This document shows, in pieces, positions 32,231 to 37,805 of a stretch of DNA of 37,805 bases (position 1 is the first letter of the stretch; every line of letters begins with the position of its first letter). The stretch is from Chloroflexota bacterium (GTDB lineage Bacteria; Chloroflexota; Dehalococcoidia; JACQUA01): positions 1 through 37,805 of the forward strand of contig JACQUA010000128.1 of assembly GCA_016210565.1 (NCBI GenBank). The letters run 5' to 3'. Position numbers and translations under genes: made by a program. The notes below the pieces were generated by a model, which made no database searches, was not told the DNA's origin, and was given only the letters and a program-made list of their open reading frames with translations.

Positions 32231-33988
32231 ATGAACGAAACATCACCCAACAAGCTGACCTTAGAGGTGTACGATCCCACCGGCGCCGTCGAGGTAACCC
32301 GGGTGCATGCACCCCGCCTGGCGGACTTGAACGGCAAGACCATCTGCGAGATTTCCAACGACTCGTGGGACTACTACAGGACATTCCCGCTTATCCGGGA
32401 GCTGCTGCGGGCGCAATTCCATGACCTGAAGATCATCCCCTACACCGAGTTCCCTCACGGAGTGGTCAATATCGACGCGCCTGACATCGGCGACCTGGTG
32501 AAGGCGGGGGGGGGGCAGGCCGCGATAGTCGGCAACGCCGGCTGAGGGGGATGCTCCACAGCGTGCGGCCGTGCTGCCGCCAGGATCGAGGAGCTGGGGA
32601 TACCCACGATGGTGGTCACGCGTCAGGGCTTTACCCGCATCGTAGCCACCGCCTTTGCCGGGCTGGGATTCCCCGCCGAGGGACCCAGCATCTATGAATT
32701 TCCCACAGAGATGTTCGTGCAGGGCGGCGACCTCAGCCCCATCAACCGGAACATCGACCGGATAATCTACGGCCTGACGCGGTGGCAGCCCGATACCCGG
32801 AAGACAGGGACGTTTGCGCGACCAAAGGTAACGGTTACGGGCAGGGACTATGACAAAGCCGTTACCAGCATGAACTTCCTGTTCCTGAGGAACTCGTGGG
32901 GCGACGGGCTACCCCTGGTCCCCCCGACCGAACAGCGCGTGAACTGGATTCTGACAGGCACCGACCTGGCTCCCTCCACAGTCCTCGGCACGGTGGCCCC
33001 CAGGGCCGGAATCGCCACCGTGGAGAGCGTCGCCGTGGCGCTGGCTATGTCCGGCGGGCGTCCCGAATACCTACCGGTGCTCATAGCTGCCGTGGAGGCC
33101 ATAACCGACCCGGGATTTGGACTCTGGCGCATCAATCCAACCACCTGCGGCGTCTATCCGGCGGTGATTGTCAACGGGCCGGCGGCGGCGCAAATCCGCC
33201 TCAGTTCAGGTTATGGCGTCATGGGCCCGGACCCGCAGCATCCCGCCGCCGGGCCTATCGGACGTGCCCTCAGGCTGGTCCAGCAGAACCTGGGCGGGGC
33301 CATTCCCGGTACAGGCACCATGGCCATATTCGGCGCCATGAGGCATATCAATGCCGTCCTGGCCGAGGATGAGGACGGGCTGCCCCCGGGCTGGCAACCC
33401 CTGAGTGTCGAACGGGGCTTCCCCCGAGGGGCTAACGTGCTTACCGTTACCCCGGTGTCCAGCGCCACCAACATTCTGCTCTCCACCACGGATTCAAAGA
33501 CCGCCAAGGGGGCGGCGCGGGAGTACCTTTCCACTGTGGCCGGGTTCATGCGCACTCCCAATTCGTGCGCCTTTACCCTGCCCCGTACCCCTGATCTGCC
33601 CTCGGGGGTCGTCCTGATAGGTCGCAGTTGGGCGGCGGAGCTCGCTAAAGTAGGGTACTCCAAGGAAGCGCTGAAGGCTTTTCTCTGGGAGAATTCGAAA
33701 CTGCCGTGGGCTGAGGCAGAGAGGACTGGCCTGACCACCAAGATGCTGATCGCCGGTCTCCCCAAAGACGAGCCGGCCCCGGTGGCAGGCAGACCCGAGT
33801 GGCTCATGCTGGTGATTGCCGGGGGGATGCAGTCCGGGCAGGCCTACTGGATGCAGACCGGCAACCAGACAGGCGTGGTGAGCGAAGAAATAAGACTGCC
33901 CCGGCGTTGGGACAGCCTGCTGGAGGAGGCGGAAAAAGACCTGTACTCCAGAGTATCCTGCGAGGACCAGGCCATTTGTCCAATCTAG
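32231..33988 (+). CDS. UGSC-family selenoprotein fused to a large C-terminal domain, second copy (Sec105)
   Basis: 585 residues with UGA at 32543-32545 read as selenocysteine. Start ATG 32231 aligns with UGSC1; an upstream ATG at 32201 lacks a ribosome site. The motif is U105-G-G-C108, followed by STACGRAAARIEELGIPTMVVTRQGF. Protein similarity to UGSC1 is strong before the UGA ('YDPTGAVEVTRVHAPRLADLNGKT') and after it ('AFAGLGFPAEGPS', 'SGGRPEYLPVLIAAV', 'GRALRLVQQNLGGAIPG'). The 21 codons between the UGA and the next ATG are conserved as protein. Unlike UGSC1 the C-terminus (VSCEDQAICPI) is not repeat-derived. Function is presumably a selenol-based redox or reductase reaction; selA/B/C/D are not in the window. 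Confidence 0.85.
32565..32580 (+). promoter_or_regulatory. Candidate bacterial SECIS hairpin after UGA of UGSC2
   Basis: GCGGC (32565-32569) and GCCGC (32576-32580) enclose loop CGTGCT. The distance from the UGA is the same 19 bases as in UGSC1. Part of the conservation may simply reflect the conserved GR-AAR protein sequence. Confidence 0.55.
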
Positions 33989-33998
33989 GCGACCGGCA

Positions 33999-34056
33999 GT
34001 GCCACAGGCGTCCCGCCTGTGAGAGTCCGGTACCACAGGCCTCCGTGCCTATGAGG
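33999..34056. repeat. Two family C hairpins
   Basis: 'gccacaggcgtcccgcctgtgag' and 'ccggtaccacaggcctccgtgcctatgag' lie in tandem directly behind UGSC2. The remaining bases to 34172 include 'ccacagaaacacagagggcacaggg', a low-complexity repeat, and the next gene's ribosome site. Confidence 0.75.
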
Positions 34057-34172
34057 GCTTGACCAATGCCGATGCATGAGATGCACTAGCTAATGAGGCA
34101 AGTGGTCACCACAGAAACACAGAGGGCACAGGGAAATCTTTTTGCGAACAAACCCGGTCAAGGAGGACACAA

Positions 34173-35957
34173 ATGACACGAAAATGGCTTTACAGCGCAA
34201 TCGCTCTGTTGCTGGTCCTTACGGCGCTCCTGGGGGCGTGCTCCGAGAGGGCTCCCACGGTGACACAGGCCCCGGCGGTCACCCAGTCGCCGGCTGCGCC
34301 GGCGCAGCAGCCGACGTCTCCACCGGTCTCCAAGTCAACGTCCCCCGCAGCTGCCAGCCCGACAACTCCACCGGCGGCTAAGCCAACATCTCCGCCAGCC
34401 GCCAGGCCAACAACCCAGCCGCTGTCAAAGGCCGCGCCTGCGCCCAAGCCCGAAAGAGTCGTAGTGCTGGTTGACAGCCTCGGCAACGAAGGGTTCTTGC
34501 CGCACAACGATTCCGCGACGGCCTTCAAGCTGATGCCCGTCTATGAGACCCTGTGGGACCTGGACCCCGCCACGAGGCGACCCGTGCCAATGCTGGCGGA
34601 AACGCTCCCTCGATGGTCAGATGACGGAAAGACGCTGTCGGTGAGCCTCCGCCAGGGCATACAGTTCCACGACGGGTGGGGGGAATTCACGGCTGAGGAT
34701 GTGAAGTTCGGCATCGAGTTGGGCGGGCGGAAGGGCTCGGTCAGTCCCGGGTTTCAGGATATGGCCAAAGTTAAGGTCGAAATAACGGGGACCCACAAGC
34801 TGGCTATACAGTTCGATAAGCCTGACTGGGCCTGGGCGCTCAGCATTGCGTCAACGGGCCGTCTTATGCTTCCCATAATCTCCAAGAAGTACGTGGAGAA
34901 GGTGGGCGAGGCAGAGGCCGGCCGCCACCCCATCGGGACAGGGCCGTTCAAGTTCGTCAAGCATGAAGTCGGCCAGTCCGTCGAGTACGAGGCGGTCCCC
35001 AACCACTGGCGGGTAACCCCGGACTACAAGACCCTGGTGGTAAAGGTCATCAAGGAACCCGGAACAGCCATTTCCATGCTGCGCACCGGCGAAGCGGACA
35101 TTACGGCCATTCCCCTCTCGTTCGTCCCCGAGGCAAAGGCGGCCGGCCTTGATATAAGGGTGATCCGCAACATTGGAGTCATCGGCGTGGCCCTGGGCGG
35201 CCAGTATTTGCCCACCAGGGAGTCCTTTGACCCCAACGTGCCCTGGGTGCTGGCAAAGGAACCCGAAAAAGCCCTCAAAGTGCGCAAGGCGCTCAATCTC
35301 GCCGTCAACCGCCAGGAGATTATCGACAAGGTGCTCAATGGCATCGGGGGACAGTGGAGCATGATAGGATCGCCCAACGAAGACGCATCCTATGATTCGT
35401 CCATGAAGCCCTACCCGTACGACCCGGACCAGGCGAAACGGCTCCTGGCTGAAGCCGGATATCCCAACGGCTTTGAGACAACCATGGTCCTGTTTCCTTC
35501 CACCGGGCACGCCACCAGGGAAGTCGCTGAAGCAGTGGCCATATACTGGGAGAAGATAGGGATCAGGGTAAAGCGCCTGCCGGTGGACCAGGCAACCCAC
35601 CGGACGCGACAGGTAGGGCGAAAGAACGCCGGATTCGCCTACCCCGCCTATCGTAACTTCTACGATGAAGAGTTCGTGGGGGGCGCCAGCGCCTACCTCA
35701 GCGATGGGGCCGGCCTGAACCAGATGTTTGAATATCCTGAGCTGGACAGGCTGATCAAGAGTGCGGCTACCGAACTGGACCAGGGGAAAAGACTGGCGAT
35801 AGCCCTGGAGTTCCACAAGAAGATCTACGAGAACTACTATGCGGTGCCGGTGTCGGTGGAGAATATGCCCATAGCCGTGGGCAAGAGGCTTGGCGAGTGG
35901 CCGATAATACTGGGCGACTCCTGGCTGGGCAACTTCGAGCGTATCAAATTGAAATAA
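34173..35957 (+). CDS. Peptide/nickel-type ABC transporter substrate-binding lipoprotein (family 5)
   Basis: 594 residues; AAGGAGG six bases before ATG. Lipobox LGAC places lipid on C23. Residues 24-95 form a P/T/A/S-rich linker (repeats like 'PTSPPxSK'), which would hold the binding domain away from the membrane. The rest is a DppA/OppA-like solute-binding domain: 'YETLWDLDPATRRPVPMLAETLPRWSDDGKTLSVSLRQGIQFHDG' and 'KVRKALNLAVNRQEIIDKVLNG'. Family ligands are peptides, nickel complexes, sugars or glutathione. No permease or ATPase gene follows, so it is also an orphan. It lies downstream of UGSC2. Confidence 0.92.
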   Translation: MTRKWLYSAIALLLVLTALLGACSERAPTVTQAPAVTQSPAAPAQQPTSPPVSKSTSPAAASPTTPPAAKPTSPPAARPTTQPLSKAAPAPKPERVVVLVDSLGNEGFLPHNDSATAFKLMPVYETLWDLDPATRRPVPMLAETLPRWSDDGKTLSVSLRQGIQFHDGWGEFTAEDVKFGIELGGRKGSVSPGFQDMAKVKVEITGTHKLAIQFDKPDWAWALSIASTGRLMLPIISKKYVEKVGEAEAGRHPIGTGPFKFVKHEVGQSVEYEAVPNHWRVTPDYKTLVVKVIKEPGTAISMLRTGEADITAIPLSFVPEAKAAGLDIRVIRNIGVIGVALGGQYLPTRESFDPNVPWVLAKEPEKALKVRKALNLAVNRQEIIDKVLNGIGGQWSMIGSPNEDASYDSSMKPYPYDPDQAKRLLAEAGYPNGFETTMVLFPSTGHATREVAEAVAIYWEKIGIRVKRLPVDQATHRTRQVGRKNAGFAYPAYRNFYDEEFVGGASAYLSDGAGLNQMFEYPELDRLIKSAATELDQGKRLAIALEFHKKIYENYYAVPVSVENMPIAVGKRLGEWPIILGDSWLGNFERIKLK

Positions 35958-35978
35958 GGCCAGGGGTAGCCCATGGCT

Positions 35979-36743
35979 TCAGACTTGCGGCGGGCGGGCA
36001 AGCAACCCGCAGCCCTTTGCGCTCCTTTGCGTCCTTTGCGGTGAAAGGCCGCCCCCGGTCGCGTTTTGCCTGATTGCCCTCTCGATGGCCTGTTCCCTCG
36101 CTTCCGGGACAACCATCCTGACCGGTACCACCCTGTTGGCGTCCCCGGTCTGATGCAGGTAATGAGACCCGCCCAGGTTAGCCGGCAGGGCGTGCATCAG
36201 CAATTCATGCCAGATGCTCACGGTGGTCTCGACGTCGGCCTCAGCGGGCGTCCTCACTTCTTCGTCCTCGAACCCCGGCCATTCACCGATTTCTGCCTGC
36301 CGGTACACGGCGATGGTCCAACCAGCAATGTCCGAGGTTTCGGAAAGAACACCACCGACCTGCTCCACATCTCTGGCGGCAATCTCCGGGGAAAAGAAGG
36401 TCCTCCCCACCCGGTCCGTCTCCGAATCTCCGGCCAGTTTCGAGAGAGACCACGTTGCTCCGTTTTCGCCGAGATAGGCAACTCCCTGTCTACCCGCCCG
36501 TAGATGCCCCGCTTTGAGAATCAGGACATTGCCCTTGAGAGGGCCGGCGCCAAAGGAGATCTCCTTCAATGGGCTGCCGCGCCAGCCTCCCGGATTTACC
36601 ACGCGTCCGACCGCTCGCAACTCCGTGCTGCGAGGGATACCAAGCTCCGGCGTCCCCTCCCGACCAAGACCCCGTCTCAGGTCGTCAAAGACCTCACCGG
36701 CTTGTGAACGGACAACGAATATACCATAGCACAAGTGAAGCAC
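35979..36743 (-). CDS. Doubtful unrecognised protein
   Basis: An open frame of 254 codons, the longest in this stretch. The central part ('NVLILKAGHLRAGRQGVAYLGENGATW', 'TVSIWHELLMHALPANLGGSHYL', 'RMVVPEAREQAIERAIRQNA') reads like a soluble protein, better than either opposite-strand alternative. The start is not settled: a possible promoter overlaps the first codons, so translation may begin at TTG 36620 or GTG 36602. The last 25 codons lie in a 'gcaaaggacgcaaaggagcgcaaag' repeat. I recognise no family and cannot exclude that it is non-coding. Confidence 0.35.
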   Translation of the reverse strand: MLHLCYGIFVVRSQAGEVFDDLRRGLGREGTPELGIPRSTELRAVGRVVNPGGWRGSPLKEISFGAGPLKGNVLILKAGHLRAGRQGVAYLGENGATWSLSKLAGDSETDRVGRTFFSPEIAARDVEQVGGVLSETSDIAGWTIAVYRQAEIGEWPGFEDEEVRTPAEADVETTVSIWHELLMHALPANLGGSHYLHQTGDANRVVPVRMVVPEAREQAIERAIRQNATGGGLSPQRTQRSAKGCGLLARPPQV

Positions 36744-36747
36744 CCAA
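36718..36747 (-). promoter_or_regulatory. Possible minus-strand promoter
   Basis: TTGGGT (36747-36742), 18-base spacer, TATATT (36723-36718), on the minus strand; an overlapping TGcTATGGT repeats the extended -10 of the promoter at 24214. It would serve the doubtful gene at 35979. Confidence 0.3.
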
Positions 36748-36833
36748 AGGAATGCGCTGCCATCGCTGAGAACAATATATCAAATGGCGAGCCGGTGCAC
36801 CATAAGGAGTTGTACGTATTTCCCGCTGCGAAT

Positions 36834-37142
36834 GTCATTCTGAGCGAAGCGAGCGCAGCGAGCGTAGCCGAAGAACCCTTCGCTCTGCTCAGGACAAGTT
36901 CTTTCGTTCGTCGTGCAGTCTTGAGAAAAGACCCTTCGACCTCGCTCAGGGTGACAATGTCATGGAAAGCGAAGCGAAGAATCTTCCCCTGTCATTCTGA
37001 GCGAAGCGAGCGCAGCGAGCGTAGCCGAAGAATCCTTCGCTCTGCTCAGGACAAGTTCTTTCGTTCGTCGTGCAGTCTTGAGAAAAGACCCTTCGACTTC
37101 GCTCAGGGTGACAATGTCATGGAAAGCGAGGCGAAGAATCTT
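36834..37142 (-). repeat. Tandem duplication of a 152-bp REP-A unit
   Basis: Copies at 36834-36985 and 36991-37142 are separated by five bases and differ at three positions only by my reading. Each begins gtcattctgagcgaag and ends catggaaagcgaRgcgaagaatctt. No gene is present between 36744 and 37355. Confidence 0.9.
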
Positions 37143-37150
37143 TAGTAGCC

Positions 37151-37210
37151 CGTAGGGTGGGTTAAGCGCAATGGGGTGGTGGTCCCAGGGGGCGGTTGCG
37201 CGAACCCACC
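37151..37210 (+). repeat. Family B repeat
   Basis: 'cgtagggtgggttaagcgcaatgggg' to 'gcggttgcgcgaacccacc'. This unit has no facing partner within the following bases. A family D arm (ttcgacacccacaaggagtgtcgctacg) follows at 37288-37320. Confidence 0.75.
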
Positions 37211-37324
37211 AGCGATGTGAACAAACCCCGATAGCAGGTAGGCATGTCCCAAACGTATTGTGTCCAGCTTGCCCCGGTCGATAACCAGGCTTCGACACCC
37301 ACAAGGAGTGTCGCTACGAGATCA

Positions 37325-37355
37325 GGACTCAAGACTCCAGACTCACGACTCCGGA
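37325..37355 (+). repeat. Short degenerate heptamer array (GACTCNN)
   Basis: Units gactcaa, gactcca, gactcac, gactccg and a final gacta follow each other. This is the complement of the TAGAGTC array at 13743, again directly behind a gene's stop codon (the gene at 37356 is on the minus strand). Confidence 0.75.
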
Positions 37356-37805
37356 CTACATTTCCACCTCCACCCTGCCCAATTCGCTGCCATTCCGGTT
37401 GAGAAACTGAAAAATGGTTTTCCCCCCGGAAAGCGTCTTCTTGCTCACCTCAGCCACCGCCACCGGGTACACTATCACCTGGGGATAGAACCTGCCGGGG
37501 TCGGGTTCCTGGAAATCCACGGCGACCTGCACCAGTCCCGCCAGTTGGCGCAACGCCAGCATGGAAATGCGGTAGCCGGGATTCGGCCTGGCCCCCCAGA
37601 AAGCCACGACGTAAACGTTATTGGTCAGGTCGGCGCCGGCAGGCAGGGCAGGGTAATAGTCCCGCCAGTTCTTCTCCGTGACCACGAAATAGGCCGGCTG
37701 GTCCTTCTGCAAAGCCCAGGCCTGACTATCCGCCAGGGTGCGGAACGGCAGTTCGCCACCCGGCCCCCCGCACCCCCCGCCAAACGCCCCTCCCCCGCTC
37801 AGAAA
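37356..37805 (-). CDS. PrcB-domain protein, 5' end beyond the window
   Basis: The frame is open from TAG/stop at 37356 to the window edge: 149 codons visible and no stop before 37805, so the gene continues to the right. A TTG at 37712 is an internal codon rather than the start, because coding-like sequence (ELPFRTLADSQAWAL) precedes it. The visible part matches the C-terminal domain of PrcB-type proteins: 'YFVVTEKNWRDYYPALP', 'NNVYVVAFWGARPNPGYRISM' and 'VIVYPVAVAEV'. PrcB belongs to a protease complex in some oral spirochaetes; in other bacteria the domain occurs in small secreted or lipid-anchored proteins. A glycine-rich stretch with a cysteine (FGGGCGG) lies near the edge and may be part of a lipoprotein linker. 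Confidence 0.75.
   Translation of the reverse strand, partial: FLSGGGAFGGGCGGPGGELPFRTLADSQAWALQKDQPAYFVVTEKNWRDYYPALPAGADLTNNVYVVAFWGARPNPGYRISMLALRQLAGLVQVAVDFQEPDPGRFYPQVIVYPVAVAEVSKKTLSGGKTIFQFLNRNGSELGRVEVEM

Noticed and set aside
36066..36503. 145-codon plus-strand open frame
   Set aside because: Composition rich in P, R, H and G is typical of antisense translation; the minus-strand reading looks more protein-like, although also uncertain.
1..37805. tRNA, rRNA or riboswitch genes
   Set aside because: I looked for cloverleaf-like segments with TTCGA arms and for conserved rRNA words in the gaps and found only the hairpin repeats.

Overview
The window looks like a chromosomal segment of an uncultured, GC-rich bacterium. 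The closest match I can suggest from sequence style alone is a Chloroflexota genome of the Dehalococcoidia type. The reasons are Mo/W enzymes, solute-binding lipoproteins without transporter genes, CapA-like proteins, TIGR04076-type small proteins, and nearly every intergenic gap being filled by a few families of recurring hairpin repeats. This assignment is inference: no rRNA, tRNA or marker gene is present.

Left part (1-7156): a polysaccharide-deacetylase-family gene faces four minus-strand genes. Three of these encode a complete molybdenum hydroxylase of the xanthine dehydrogenase/CO dehydrogenase family (L, M and S subunits, each pair separated by repeat DNA). The fourth is a 486-residue protein I cannot name with confidence. 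Next (7379-9690) comes a less GC-rich restriction-modification island behind a consensus sigma70 promoter; its endonuclease gene carries an in-frame TAA. From 9777 to 13745 lie a small unknown protein, an isochorismatase-type hydrolase, rubrerythrin, a TIGR04076 protein and a secreted subtilisin-like protease.

Centre and right (14571-35957): the most notable content is two in-frame-UGA genes (17152-18954 and 32231-33988). Each reads through a UGA into a conserved U-G-S/G-C motif and then continues for about 480 residues. I interpret both as selenoproteins of the UGSC family fused to a large C-terminal domain. Both have a GC-rich hairpin at the same distance after the UGA. Each lies directly downstream of a CapA-like gene, and further upstream of each is an iron-type solute-binding lipoprotein gene. 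The arrangement SBP - CapA-like - UGSC selenoprotein therefore occurs twice, with different extra genes inserted. One CapA copy has lost about 118 codons and is a pseudogene. Between the copies lie an aldehyde:ferredoxin oxidoreductase-family tungsten enzyme, an amidohydrolase, a third CapA paralogue, an FAD dehydrogenase, a HicB-like protein and a small graveyard of defence-gene fragments bracketed by about 90-bp direct repeats. Further right are a nitroreductase, two TIGR04076 genes and a peptide-type solute-binding lipoprotein.

Right end: a doubtful minus-strand gene, a nearly perfect 152-bp tandem duplication of a repeat, and the C-terminal part of a PrcB-like protein that runs off the window. 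At least six genes end inside a repeat, which supplies their stop codon and a few terminal residues.
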